DNA of 64,000 nucleotides, taken from contig NZ_QNRC01000001.1 in assembly GCF_003709565.1 (NCBI RefSeq), positions 124,001-188,000 of the forward strand. Direction: 5' to 3'. Below the pieces are notes generated by a model. It saw only the letters and a list, made by a program, of their open reading frames with translations, searched no databases and was not told the DNA's origin. Source of the DNA: Paracoccus sigandri. GTDB taxonomy: Bacteria; Pseudomonadota; Alphaproteobacteria; Rhodobacterales; Rhodobacteraceae. Positions 37,120 through 45,796 of the stretch are shown piece after piece. The first letter of the stretch is position 1, and each line of letters begins with the position of its first letter. A program made the position numbers and the translations under genes.

Positions 37120-38916
37120 TCAGGTCAGGGGAGCGGTCGCCTGGGCCAGCCAGTCGCGGCTTAGGGGATCGAGGAGCGGCGAGATCTCGGCGCGGACGCG
37201 GGCGTGATAGGCGTCGAGCCAGGCGATCTCGTCGCGCGACAGGCTGGCCAGGTCGATCAGGCGGCTGTCGATCGGGCAGAGCGTCAGCGTCTCGAAGCCC
37301 AGCATCTGGCGGCCGGGTTCGGATTCGGCCTCGGTGACGGCGACCAGGTTCTCGATGCGGATGCCGAAGGCGCCCTCGCGGTAACAGCCGGGCTCGTTCG
37401 AGAGGATCATGCCGGGCTCCAGCGGCAGGTCGCTGGCGCGGCTGATGCGCACCGGGCCCTCATGGACGCAGAGCGCCGCGCCGACGCCGTGGCCGGTGCC
37501 GTGGTCGTAGTCAAGCCCCGCCATCCACAGGAACTGCCGCGCCAGCGCGTCGATATGGGCGCCGGCCACGCCGCGCGGAAAGCGCGCGCGGCTGAGCGCG
37601 ATCATGCCGCGCAGGACCGCGGTATAGGGGGCGCGGGCCTCGGCCGGGGGGGCGCCGAGCGGCAGGGTGCGGGTGATGTCGGTGGTGCCGTCCGCATATT
37701 GCCCGCCCGAATCCAGGAGCAGCAATTCGCCTTCCCGTAGGCGGCGGTTGCTGGCGCGGGTGACGCGGTAATGGACGATGGCGCCGTTCGGGCCGGTGCC
37801 GCAGATCGTGTCGAAGCTGATGTCGAGGATGCCTTCCTCCCGGCGCAGCGCCTCGAGCTTCTCGACCAGGTCGATCTCGGTCAGCGAAGCCACCTGCTGC
37901 GCGTCGAGCCAGGCGAGGAGCCGGATCATCGCCACCGCGTCGCGGCGGTGGGCGGCGCGCATCCCGTCCAGTTCGGCCGCGTTCTTGCGCGCCTTGGGCA
38001 GGATCGCCGGGTCAGGCGCGCGGGCGATCGGGGTGCCGGCGGCCTCGACCAGGCGGAAGGCGGCCTCGGGGGCGGTGGCCGGGTCCAGCCGCACCGGGCC
38101 TTCCAGCGCGCCAAGCGCGGCCGAGAGGCCCTCGGGCGGCAGGATCGAGACCTCGTTGCCCAGCCGCGCCCGCAAGGCGTCGTCGAATTTCGCCGGGTGG
38201 GCGAAAAGCGAGACATGGCCGTCATCGCCCAGCACCGCGAAGCCCTGCACGACCGGGTTCTTGGGCAGGTCGCTGCCGCGGATGTTCAGAAGCCACGAGA
38301 TCGAATCGGGCAGCGACAGAAAGGCCGCCGCCTGCCCGGCATCGCGCAGCGTCGCGGCCAGGCGGTGGCGCTTGGCATGGGCGCATTCGCCCGCCAAGGC
38401 ATCGTCATGGGGCCGCGCCTTGCCCAGGGGCGGCGGCGGGCGGTCGGTCCAGACGGCATCCAGCGGGTTTTCGTCCAGCGCCACCAGCCCGATGCCGCTG
38501 TCCGCCAGCCCCTTCTCCATCGCCTCGATCTCGGAGCGGGTATGCAGCCAGGGATCGAAGCCGATGCGGCCGCCCTCGGGCAGCGCCTCGGCCAGCCAGG
38601 CCGAGGGGCGGGTCTCGGGCCAGGGAACCGGGGTGAAGCAGTCGAGGTCGATCTGCGACTTCACCTGCACCCGGTAGCGGCCGTCAATGAAGACCCCGGC
38701 GCGATCCGCTGTCACGATGGCGAAGCCCGCGCTGCCGGTAAAGCCAGTCAGCCAGGCCAGCCGCGCATCGGCATCGGCGACATATTCGCCCTGATGGGTA
38801 TCGGCGCGCGGCACGATGAAGCCGTCCAGCCCCAGCGCCGCCAGCCTTTCGCGCAGGGCGGCAAGGCGGGCGGGATGGTCGCCGCCGCCGGCGGGGTCGT
38901 CAAAGCTCTGGAACAT
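37120..38916 (-). CDS. Aminopeptidase P family (Xaa-Pro aminopeptidase, M24B)
   Basis: Dimetal peptidase releasing the N-terminal residue next to proline. The 598-aa protein has two creatinase-N-type domains (DGFIVPRADTHQGEY at the start) and the C-terminal pita-bread domain with all metal ligands: LLLDSGGQYADGTTDITRT (two Asp), HGTGHGVGAALCVHEGP (His), SNEPGCY (Glu) and RIENLVAV (Glu). The long three-domain form resembles eukaryotic-type cytosolic APP, common in Rhodobacteraceae. ATG 38916; it follows the UPF0173 gene by 6 bp, so both are probably one transcript. Confidence 0.9.
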   Translation of the reverse strand: MFQSFDDPAGGGDHPARLAALRERLAALGLDGFIVPRADTHQGEYVADADARLAWLTGFTGSAGFAIVTADRAGVFIDGRYRVQVKSQIDLDCFTPVPWPETRPSAWLAEALPEGGRIGFDPWLHTRSEIEAMEKGLADSGIGLVALDENPLDAVWTDRPPPPLGKARPHDDALAGECAHAKRHRLAATLRDAGQAAAFLSLPDSISWLLNIRGSDLPKNPVVQGFAVLGDDGHVSLFAHPAKFDDALRARLGNEVSILPPEGLSAALGALEGPVRLDPATAPEAAFRLVEAAGTPIARAPDPAILPKARKNAAELDGMRAAHRRDAVAMIRLLAWLDAQQVASLTEIDLVEKLEALRREEGILDISFDTICGTGPNGAIVHYRVTRASNRRLREGELLLLDSGGQYADGTTDITRTLPLGAPPAEARAPYTAVLRGMIALSRARFPRGVAGAHIDALARQFLWMAGLDYDHGTGHGVGAALCVHEGPVRISRASDLPLEPGMILSNEPGCYREGAFGIRIENLVAVTEAESEPGRQMLGFETLTLCPIDSRLIDLASLSRDEIAWLDAYHARVRAEISPLLDPLSRDWLAQATAPLT

Positions 38917-38922
38917 CGGGCC

Positions 38923-39615
38923 TCACAGGGTGATGGGTTTCAGGACCTCGGGCTCGATCACCTCGACGCCGGGCAACCCGTCGCGCAGGGCCTCGGCCGA
39001 TTGCTCCAGCAGCGGGAAGGTCTTGTAATGACAGGGGATCACGGTCCTGAAGTCGAAATATTTCCGGGCCGCGAAGGCGGCGCGCTTCATGTCCATGGTG
39101 AAATGGCCGCCGGCGCAGAGGATGCCGATGTCGGGCTGGTGATATTCGCCCATCCAGCCCATGTCGGCCATGATGTCGGTATCGCCCGAGACATAGATCA
39201 CATGGCCCTCGCCCGCGATCATGTAGCCCGATTCGTGGCCCGCATAGACCGGCCCCTCGGGCCCGTCGAGCGAGCTGGAATGGCTGGCATTGACCATCGT
39301 GACCTGCGCGCCGCCCAGATCGACGGTGCCGCCCTTGTTGAAGCCGATCCCCTCGATCCCGTGGCGGTTCTGCCAGAAATTGATCAGGTCATAGATGCCG
39401 GCGGCGGGGATCTTCAGTTCCTTGGCGATGGCAAGCGTGTCGCCGCTATGGTCGCCATGGCCATGGGTCAGCAGGATATGGGTGGCGCCCCGGATCGCCT
39501 CGTCGCGCCGGTCCTCGGGGAAGACGGGGTTTCCCGACAGCCAGGGGTCGATCAGGATGACGGCATCCTCGATTTCCAGCCGGAAGCCGGAATGTCCAAG
39601 CCAGGTCAGTTTCAT
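38923..39615 (-). CDS. UPF0173 metal-dependent hydrolase (metallo-beta-lactamase fold)
   Basis: Cytoplasmic metallo-beta-lactamase-fold hydrolase of 230 aa in the YtkL/UPF0173 family; natural substrate unknown. The metal motif HGHGDHSGD (His51, His53, Asp55, His56) and downstream NASHSSS, SGDTDIM and IPCHYKTFP ligands are present. ATG 39615 has GGAGG nearby. Transcribed before the aminopeptidase P gene. Confidence 0.88.
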   Translation of the reverse strand: MKLTWLGHSGFRLEIEDAVILIDPWLSGNPVFPEDRRDEAIRGATHILLTHGHGDHSGDTLAIAKELKIPAAGIYDLINFWQNRHGIEGIGFNKGGTVDLGGAQVTMVNASHSSSLDGPEGPVYAGHESGYMIAGEGHVIYVSGDTDIMADMGWMGEYHQPDIGILCAGGHFTMDMKRAAFAARKYFDFRTVIPCHYKTFPLLEQSAEALRDGLPGVEVIEPEVLKPITL

Positions 39616-39687
39616 CGCTGCCTCCACAAATCGCGTTCGGGGGCAGGTTAGCGGCAGGCGGCGCGGCTGACCAGCGGGGCGGGGCGC

Positions 39688-39891
39688 CTAATGGTCGTCG
39701 TGGGCGTGGTCGCAGTCGATGACGAAGCGCTTGTCGCAATAGCCGCATTCGACCCAGCCGGTGTCGCGCGGGATCGGCAGCCAGACGCGCGGATGGCCAA
39801 GGCCCGCCGCCTCGTCGCCGTCGCAGGCGACCTTCCAGCTGGTCACGATCTGGGTTTCGGGCGCGGCGTGTTCCGGGCGGGCAGCGGTCAT
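39688..39891 (-). CDS. Small zinc-finger protein, NDUFS6 (complex I accessory) type
   Basis: A 67-aa protein of the zf-CHCC family with [26 protein letters not shown], i.e. the His plus CxxC zinc site characteristic of the NDUFS6 accessory subunit of complex I; Cys24 and a His/Asp-rich tail may also bind metal. Paracoccus complex I is known to contain NDUFS6, so an NADH dehydrogenase role is plausible, though no nuo gene is nearby. ATG 39891. Confidence 0.75.
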   Translation of the reverse strand: MTAARPEHAAPETQIVTSWKVACDGDEAAGLGHPRVWLPIPRDTGWVECGYCDKRFVIDCDHAHDDH

Positions 39892-39962
39892 GGCGGTTCC
39901 TTGAGCTTTGACGCGAAACGCGGGATATGTCGGGCTGCGATATTAGCCGGAGGACAGGCCGG

Positions 39963-40904
39963 ATGCCAGACGGATCGACAGCCAGGAACGCCATCCAGAT
40001 CACGGGTTTGCGGAAGACCTATGCGGCCAGCGGCAACGCGCCCGCGAAACAGGCCCTGAAGGGCATCGACCTGGCGATCCCCGCCGGCTGCATCTTCGGG
40101 CTTCTGGGGCCGAACGGGGCGGGGAAATCGACGCTGATCAACATCCTTGCGGGGCTGGTCAACAAGAGCGCCGGGCATGTCACGATCTGGGGCTTCGACC
40201 AGGACGTGAACCCGCGCCAGTCCCGCGCCGCCATCGGGGTGATGCCGCAGGAGTTGAACATGGACCCGTTCTTCACCCCGCGCGCCAGCCTGGAGGTTCA
40301 GGCGGGGCTCTATGGCGTGCCCAAGCGCGAACGCTGGACGGACGAGCTGCTGGAGTTGGTCGGGCTGACCGACCAGGCCGAGGCCTATGCCCGCAACCTG
40401 TCGGGCGGCATGAAGCGGCGGCTGCTGCTGGCCAAGGCGCTGGTCCACCGCCCGCAGATCCTGGTGCTGGACGAGCCGACCGCCGGCGTGGACATCACCC
40501 TGCGAGAGATGCTGTGGGCCAATGTGCGCAAGCTGAACCGGCAGGGCATGACCATCATCCTGACCACGCATTACCTGGAGGAAGCCGAACAGATGTGCGA
40601 CGAGATCGCCATCATCAACCATGGCGAGCTGGTCGTGCGGCAGGCGACGCGCGCGCTGCTGGGCGGGATGGACGGCAAGACGCTGGTGATCGACGCGGGC
40701 GGCCGGGTCGCCCTGCCCGCGCTGCCCGAGGGCGCCCGGCCGGAATGGCGCGCCGACGGGCGGCTGGCGATCAGCTATCCGCCCTCGCGCATCCGGGCCG
40801 ATGCGCTGCTGGATGCGCTGCGCGGCGCGGGCGTGCCGATCCTGGACGTGGCCAGCGAGCAGCCCGACCTGGAGGATGTCTTCGTCGAGATGACGCGGGG
40901 CTGA
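39963..40904 (+). CDS. ABC-2 type transporter ATP-binding protein (orphan)
   Basis: Cytoplasmic ATPase of 313 aa. Walker A GPNGAGKS, Q-loop MPQELNMD, signature LSGGMKRR, Walker B ILVLDEPTAGVD and the switch His in TTHYLEEAEQ are all intact. The subfamily is DrrA/YadG-like exporters. The C-terminal 70 residues form the small beta domain of this group. No permease gene is adjacent on either side, which is unusual because the partner is normally next door. ATG 39963. Confidence 0.88.
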   Translation: MPDGSTARNAIQITGLRKTYAASGNAPAKQALKGIDLAIPAGCIFGLLGPNGAGKSTLINILAGLVNKSAGHVTIWGFDQDVNPRQSRAAIGVMPQELNMDPFFTPRASLEVQAGLYGVPKRERWTDELLELVGLTDQAEAYARNLSGGMKRRLLLAKALVHRPQILVLDEPTAGVDITLREMLWANVRKLNRQGMTIILTTHYLEEAEQMCDEIAIINHGELVVRQATRALLGGMDGKTLVIDAGGRVALPALPEGARPEWRADGRLAISYPPSRIRADALLDALRGAGVPILDVASEQPDLEDVFVEMTRG

Positions 40905-40956
40905 GGCTGACGGGGGGCCGAACCTGACGCGGGGCTGAGACCGGCCTCGCCGCCCG

Positions 40957-41340
40957 TCAGCCCGGCCGCGACAGCATCGGCCCCATGAGCCGCCCGCCCA
41001 GGATGTGCAGGTGGAAATGCGGCACCTCCTGCACGCCATGTTCGCCGGTATTGGTGATGGCGCGGAAGCCCTGGCCGCCGCTTTCCGGCCCGATCCCCTC
41101 CATCGCCACCACCTGGGCACACAGCCGGGTGAAGCCGACGATCTCGGCATCCGAGGCATTGGCCGCGAAATCGTCATAGCTGACATAGCGCCCCTTCGGG
41201 ATCACCAGCACATGGCTGGGCGCCTGCGGGCGGATGTCGCGGAAGGCCAGCGCGTGGTCGTTCTGGGCGACGGTATCGTTCGGGATCTCGCCGCGCAGGA
41301 TCTTCGCGAAGATGTTGTTGTCGTCATAGGCGGGTGCCAT
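40957..41340 (-). CDS. HIT-family (HINT-like) nucleotide hydrolase
   Basis: Histidine-triad protein of 127 aa, cytoplasmic, hydrolysing purine phosphoramidates such as AMP-lysine. It has NIFAKILRGEIP at the start, DIRPQAPSHVLVIPK, and the triad HFHLHILGG near the C-terminus. ATG 41340. It lies downstream of the glycosyltransferase on the same strand, 15 bp apart; a functional link is not evident. Confidence 0.92.
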   Translation of the reverse strand: MAPAYDDNNIFAKILRGEIPNDTVAQNDHALAFRDIRPQAPSHVLVIPKGRYVSYDDFAANASDAEIVGFTRLCAQVVAMEGIGPESGGQGFRAITNTGEHGVQEVPHFHLHILGGRLMGPMLSRPG

Positions 41341-41355
41341 CGGCGGGTCCTTTCC

Positions 41356-42933
41356 TCAGTCGTCGAAAAGATGCGGGATCTGCGCCAGATCATGCGCGGA
41401 TTCGGGGGCGATATCCAGGAAGCGCTGGATCGCCTGGGCATTCTGCTGGGCGGACCGGCCGGGCGCGATCACCTCGAAACGGTTGAATTCCATGTCGCGC
41501 AGCCGCTCGGCCTCGTGTTCCAGGTCGTCGCGCACCACCGGCAGCAGCCGGGCCACGACCTCGGGCGGGGTGGTGGCACCGGCAAGCCCGATCCGCGACA
41601 TGTGGCCGCGCAGGTAGTCGTCGTCGAAGGGGCTGTCGACGAACAGGATCCGCGTCTCGGCCCGGTCCGAGGCGAAATCCGCGATCAGCGACAGCGCCGA
41701 GGGGTCCAGGCACAGCACCAGCTGCTGCGATTCCAGCTGGTCGAACAGCATCTTGACCACTGCCCGCCGGTGCCGCTGCCGCTTGTCCAGCGACGAGGCG
41801 ACCCCGCCCATGTCGGGCAGGTTGGCCTCCAGCTCGTTGAAGACGTAATCGACGGCGGGAATCTCGGTCAGTTCGCGGATGGCCTGGGTCAGGCGCTTGG
41901 CGACATGCCATTTCTTCGCGACGATCAGGTGGACGATGCGTGACCGGCCCAGGCTGCCCTCGGTTTCCCAGAAGCGCGGCGCGAAGCGGCGGCCGACGCG
42001 GCCGCGCCCGGTCAGGAAGCGGAACAGCCGCGGCCCCTCGTCCGAGATCGGGAACTGCGCGCCCGTCGTCTGCCACAGCGCCCCCAGCCGCTCGCGCAGC
42101 TCCAGCGCCTCGGGGCTGATCTTGCGCGCGAACAGATAGTCCTGGCGCAGCAGCAGGTCGAAATGGTCGTTATACAGCGTCACCGGCATCCCGTAATCGG
42201 TGAACATCAGGAAGGTCAGCGTGCGGGTGCGAATCTCGCGCCGGGGCACCAGATGGGCGACCAGCGTCTGGAAGAAGGTCTCGTCCGGGATCCAGGTGCC
42301 GGCGAAGAAGCGCATCACGTCGGGGCGCGCGTCGCAGAAGCCCAGCACGCGCTCGACCGTGTCGCGGCGCAGGCACCACCATTGCGACCCGATCATCACC
42401 TGCAGGTCGGCCGGGATGGCGCGTTGCAGGCCCAGGCGGCGCTGCAGGTTCATGTTGGCATAGAACAGCGCCTTCTGCTTGCGCTCGTTGAACCAGTGCC
42501 GATAGATCAGCCGCTCGGCCTTGATGCCGGTCTTGATCCAGTCGCTGGCGAAGAAATCGAAGCTCTCGATGAAGTCGCAATCCTCGGCATCCAGGAAATC
42601 ATGCGCATATTCGGCCGATTTCACCGGCATGCAGTCGCCCGACAGCATGTAGAAATGCGTCGCCTGCGGAAAGGCGTCGGCGGCCGCGCGCAGCGCCTCC
42701 AGCGTGGCGGCGACCAGCGACCATTCGCCCCAGCCGCATTTCATCCGCTTGCGCACGAATGTCACGCCGGGATCGCCGGCCAGCGTCATGCGGATGGTGC
42801 GGAAATCCTCGGCGCTGGCGCGGGCGTCGAAATGGATCGAGACATAGTCGCCCGAGGCCGTCAGCCGCCGCGCCTGCGCGATCACCCCCTCGGGGTCCTT
42901 GTGGGTCAGCAGGATGAAGGCGATGCGGGCCAT
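41356..42933 (-). CDS. Core-2/I-branching family glycosyltransferase (GT14) with DUF5928-like C-terminus
   Basis: Probable beta-N-acetylglucosaminyl- or xylosyl-transferase of the GT14 family, acting on a surface polysaccharide. The N-terminal 280 residues show the family pattern: MARIAFILLTHKDPEGV, SIHFDARAS, the YMLSGDCMPVKS acceptor/donor loop and SQWWCLRR, with DETFFQTLV as candidate catalytic acidic segment. The remaining 245 residues have no other motif I recognise (this resembles the DUF5928 region of Rhodobacteraceae homologues). ATG 42933, 525 aa. It is divergent from a sulfotransferase, suggesting a sulfated glycan. Confidence 0.82.
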   Translation of the reverse strand: MARIAFILLTHKDPEGVIAQARRLTASGDYVSIHFDARASAEDFRTIRMTLAGDPGVTFVRKRMKCGWGEWSLVAATLEALRAAADAFPQATHFYMLSGDCMPVKSAEYAHDFLDAEDCDFIESFDFFASDWIKTGIKAERLIYRHWFNERKQKALFYANMNLQRRLGLQRAIPADLQVMIGSQWWCLRRDTVERVLGFCDARPDVMRFFAGTWIPDETFFQTLVAHLVPRREIRTRTLTFLMFTDYGMPVTLYNDHFDLLLRQDYLFARKISPEALELRERLGALWQTTGAQFPISDEGPRLFRFLTGRGRVGRRFAPRFWETEGSLGRSRIVHLIVAKKWHVAKRLTQAIRELTEIPAVDYVFNELEANLPDMGGVASSLDKRQRHRRAVVKMLFDQLESQQLVLCLDPSALSLIADFASDRAETRILFVDSPFDDDYLRGHMSRIGLAGATTPPEVVARLLPVVRDDLEHEAERLRDMEFNRFEVIAPGRSAQQNAQAIQRFLDIAPESAHDLAQIPHLFDD

Positions 42934-43100
42934 GGCTTCAGGGAAAATCCTGACAATTGAAATCAATGCGACGGAGGGCGTTGATAAACGCGCGCCGATT
43001 TGCTTTTTGTCTCTAGCAATTTTCAACGCACGGGCAAGCCGTTCGGTCGGATACGGCCCCCCGGATGGCGCTTTGCCGGACTAGTGGAAGGTAAGACAGG

Positions 43101-43919
43101 ATGGCATTTCCCGGCGTCTGGATGACCGAAAGCGAAAGCATGATCTATCGGGTGGTGCCGAAATGCGCCTGCTCGACCATCGGGCAGATCATGTTCTATT
43201 CGGATCATGGCCGGTTCTACGACGGCGACATCCACGATTCGACCGAAGGGCTGCACAAATGGTCCCAGGACCACAGCCAGCAGGCGATCGAGGCGGCGGT
43301 GCGCAAGGGCAAGGCGCCCAGCTTCACGGTGGTGCGCAATCCCTATGCGCGGATCCTGTCCTCGTTCTTCGACAAGATCGCCGGCATCCAGCGCAACGGC
43401 CGCCGCTATCGCGGCAACCTGGTGCCGCAGCTGACCCAGCGCTACGGTATCGACGTGGGCAGCCCGGAAAACGGCTTCGATTTCGACCAGGTGGCCAGCT
43501 TCCGCCGCTTCCTGCTGTTCGCCCGCGACACCATCCGCTGGCGCCGCCCGATGGAGCCGGACATCCACTGGTCGGCCATGTCGGGCCATATCTCGACCTT
43601 CATCGTCAATGGCGGCCATTACGACCAGATCTTCTTCACCGAGACCTTCAACGACGGGATGCGCAAGCTTCTGGACATGGCCCGGACGCCGGTGCCGGTC
43701 GATCTGGCCGCGGTGCCGCGCTTCAACGAATCCGAAGGCCACGGCCCCAAGCGCGCCCACAAGGTCAGCGATTATTTCGACGACCTGTCGCGGCACCTGA
43801 TCTGGGAGATCTACAAGGACGATTTCCAGCTGTTCCGCTATGATTTCGACGACCCGGACAACAAGCTGCCCATCGGCGAGATCGACCTGGACGAGGTTCA
43901 CGCCAAGCTGGGCCGCTGA
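43101..43919 (+). CDS. Sulfotransferase family protein
   Basis: PAPS-dependent sulfotransferase (family 2, carbohydrate type) of 272 aa. The 5'-phosphosulfate loop PKCACSTIGQIM (residues 20-31) and the 3'-phosphate segment VVRNPYARILSSFFDK (about 77-92) are clear. No signal peptide is visible, so action is cytoplasmic or on nascent glycan. ATG 43101 follows AGGTAAGACAGG. It is divergent from the GT14 gene across a comparatively AT-rich 167-bp gap, so they probably act on the same polysaccharide. Confidence 0.85.
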   Translation: MAFPGVWMTESESMIYRVVPKCACSTIGQIMFYSDHGRFYDGDIHDSTEGLHKWSQDHSQQAIEAAVRKGKAPSFTVVRNPYARILSSFFDKIAGIQRNGRRYRGNLVPQLTQRYGIDVGSPENGFDFDQVASFRRFLLFARDTIRWRRPMEPDIHWSAMSGHISTFIVNGGHYDQIFFTETFNDGMRKLLDMARTPVPVDLAAVPRFNESEGHGPKRAHKVSDYFDDLSRHLIWEIYKDDFQLFRYDFDDPDNKLPIGEIDLDEVHAKLGR

Positions 43920-43923
43920 CGGC

Positions 43924-43950
43924 AAAAAGGGCGGCGCCGGCGCCGCCCCT
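43924..43950 (-). terminator. Terminator of dps, also between convergent sulfotransferase
   Basis: A 20-bp perfect palindrome 43929-43948 (GGGCGGCGCC/GGCGCCGCCC) with five As at 43924-43928, which read as U5 after the hairpin on the minus strand. Confidence 0.8.
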
Positions 43951-43970
43951 TCCCCGTCAGCGGGGTGCCG

Positions 43971-44444
43971 TCACTCCAGATGGCTTTCCATGAACCACAG
44001 GTCCTTGTCCGCCACCCGCGAGGCGGCGGTGAAGATGTCGGCGGTGTCGGCATCGCCCGCCTCGTCCGTGGCATCGATGGCGGCGCGCAGCTTCTCTCCG
44101 TGATCGCGCATCCGCGCGCAGATCTCGCGGATATGGTCGGCGGATTTCGTCAGGTCGGTCGGATAGGCCTTCAGCGTGCTGGTCTTGGCGACCACCTCGG
44201 CGGTTCCCTCGGCCACGCCGTCCAGCTGCTGCACGCGCTCGGCGAAGATGTCCAGATGCTCTTGCAGGTTGGCATGGACGCTGTCGAACAGCTCATGCAC
44301 GGCGATGAAGTTCGGCCCCTTCACGTTCCAATGCGCCTGCTTCACCGCCAGGGCCAGCGCCAGCCCATCGGCCAGCCGGGCGTTCAGCTCGGAAATCGCG
44401 GTCTTGCGGGCATTGTCGGTCAGCCCCTTGATATTGACGGCCAT
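43971..44444 (-). CDS. dps: Dps-family DNA-binding ferritin-like protein
   Basis: Dodecameric ferritin-like protein that stores iron and protects DNA in starvation or oxidative stress. The 157-aa protein has the inter-subunit ferroxidase segment KQAHWNVKGPNFIAVHELFD, then EHLDIFAERVQQLDG. The N-terminus has Lys/Arg residues but no long basic tail. ATG 44444 follows GGGGA. It is separated from acpP by that gene's terminator, so it is transcribed on its own. Confidence 0.92.
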   Translation of the reverse strand: MAVNIKGLTDNARKTAISELNARLADGLALALAVKQAHWNVKGPNFIAVHELFDSVHANLQEHLDIFAERVQQLDGVAEGTAEVVAKTSTLKAYPTDLTKSADHIREICARMRDHGEKLRAAIDATDEAGDADTADIFTAASRVADKDLWFMESHLE

Positions 44445-44540
44445 GATCGTCCCCTTTCTCGGAATTTCGACAGACCAACCCGCCCGGCCGCGCGCGGTTC
44501 CCGCAGGCATGGCCGACTTGCGCCGGCCGCATGGGCACCC

Positions 44541-44573
44541 AACGGAAAACGGCGCCTTCCAGGAAGGCGCCGT
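44541..44573 (-). terminator. Rho-independent terminator of acpP
   Basis: ACGGCGCCTTCC (44549-44560) pairs perfectly with GGAAGGCGCCGT (44562-44573), followed on the minus strand by TTTTCCGTT. Confidence 0.85.
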
Positions 44574-44612
44574 TTCCGAATGCCGTTGATCGGCGAGGGC
44601 CTGCCCGAAGGA

Positions 44613-44846
44613 TCAGAGCGCGCCCTTGATGAAGGTCACCGCATCGCCGACGGTCTGGATGGTTTCGGCGGCATCGTCCGGGATCTCGATGCCGAACTCC
44701 TCTTCGAAAGCCATGACCAGTTCGACGGTGTCGAGGCTGTCGGCGCCCAGATCGTCGATGAACGAGGCGGATTCGACCACCTTGTCCTCGTCCACGCCCA
44801 GATGCTCAACCACGATCTTCTTCACGCGATCAGCGATATCGCTCAT
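44613..44846 (-). CDS. acpP: Acyl carrier protein
   Basis: Carries growing acyl chains on 4'-phosphopantetheine during fatty-acid synthesis. The 77-aa acidic protein has the attachment site DSLDTVE with Ser37 and standard helices. It has its own promoter (44968-44941) besides possible read-through from fabG, and its own terminator, as expected for a very abundant protein. Confidence 0.98.
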   Translation of the reverse strand: MSDIADRVKKIVVEHLGVDEDKVVESASFIDDLGADSLDTVELVMAFEEEFGIEIPDDAAETIQTVGDAVTFIKGAL

Positions 44847-44940
44847 GTCATATCCTCACATTCGCGGGCATCCGCCCAATTTTTGCGCAAGCCATGGGCC
44901 TGCCTCAGCACAGGGCGGTTTCCCTGCTGCTAAGCGCGGG

Positions 44941-44968
44941 GATATAGCACCGATAAGCCGTCATGCAA
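44941..44968 (-). promoter_or_regulatory. Sigma70-like promoter of acpP
   Basis: On the minus strand, -35 TTGCAT (44968-44963), a 16-nt spacer and -10 TATATC (44946-44941), giving a leader of about 90 nt before the acpP ATG. Confidence 0.55.
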
Positions 44969-45017
44969 CCGCTTTTCAATGCTTTTACCCAGCACAGTTG
45001 CGCCGGCGCACAGCCGG

Positions 45018-45755
45018 TCAGATCATCGCCATGCCGCCATTCACATGCAGCGTGGCGCCGGTGACATAGCCCGCCTCGGCGCTGGACAGATACAGGACCG
45101 CGGCCGCGATGTCCTCGGGCCGGCCCATCTGCCCGGCCGGGATCTGGGTCAGGATCTTCGCCTTCTGCTCCTCGTTCAGCTTGCCGGTCATCGCGGTCTC
45201 GACAAAGCCGGGGGCCACGCAATTGACGGTGATGCCGCGGCTGGCGACCTCATGGGCAAGGCTCTTCGACATGCCGACCAGCCCGGCCTTGGCGGCGGCA
45301 TAGTTGCCCTGCCCCGGATTGCCCGTGGCGCCCACGACCGAGGTGATGTTGACGATCCGCCCCCAGCGAGCCTTCATCATCCCGCGCAGCACCGCGCGGC
45401 TCAGGCGGAACACGCTGGTCAGGTTCACCTCCAGCACCTGCGCCCATTCCTCGTCGGACATGCGCATGAACAGGTTGTCCCGCGTGATCCCGGCATTGTT
45501 GACCAGGATATCGACCGAGCCCATCGCCTCGGCCGCCGCCTTCGGCAGCGCCAGCACCGATTCCGCATCCGACAGGTTCGCGGGCACCACATGGGCGCGC
45601 GCGCCCAAGGCTTCGGCCAGTTCCCGCAGCGGCGCCTCGCGCGTGCCCGACAGGGCGACCGTCGCCCCCGCCGCGTGCAGCGCCCCGGCGATCGCGCCGC
45701 CGATGCCCCCCGATGCGCCCGTCACCAGCGCGTTCCGTCCGGTCAGATCGAACAT
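45018..45755 (-). CDS. fabG: 3-oxoacyl-ACP reductase
   Basis: NADPH-dependent reduction of beta-ketoacyl-ACP in fatty-acid elongation. The 245-aa classical SDR has TGASGGIG near residue 12, NNAG at 86-89, and catalytic Ser139, Tyr152 and Lys156 (YAAAK). ATG 45755 is preceded by GAAGAAGGGG, which is the tail of repeat copy H. The longer frame to 45779 would translate the repeat and is rejected. It lies between fabD and acpP. Confidence 0.97.
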   Translation of the reverse strand: MFDLTGRNALVTGASGGIGGAIAGALHAAGATVALSGTREAPLRELAEALGARAHVVPANLSDAESVLALPKAAAEAMGSVDILVNNAGITRDNLFMRMSDEEWAQVLEVNLTSVFRLSRAVLRGMMKARWGRIVNITSVVGATGNPGQGNYAAAKAGLVGMSKSLAHEVASRGITVNCVAPGFVETAMTGKLNEEQKAKILTQIPAGQMGRPEDIAAAVLYLSSAEAGYVTGATLHVNGGMAMI

Positions 45756-45763
45756 GACTGCCC

Positions 45764-45785
45764 CTTCTTCGTTGTCCAAATACCC
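45764..45785 (-). repeat. Intergenic repeat, copy H (core and tail only)
   Basis: Read on the minus strand, GGGTATTT-GGA-CAACGAAGAAG. The hairpin half is missing. The tail, extended by GGG, lies 5-14 nt before the fabG ATG and is its Shine-Dalgarno. Confidence 0.75.
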
Positions 45786-45796
45786 AAAAGACCCGC

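Noticed and set aside
42950..42965. ATTGAAATCAAT palindrome between GT14 and sulfotransferase as an FNR box
   Set aside because: The half-sites are separated by 2 bp rather than 4 bp, so it does not fit FNR.
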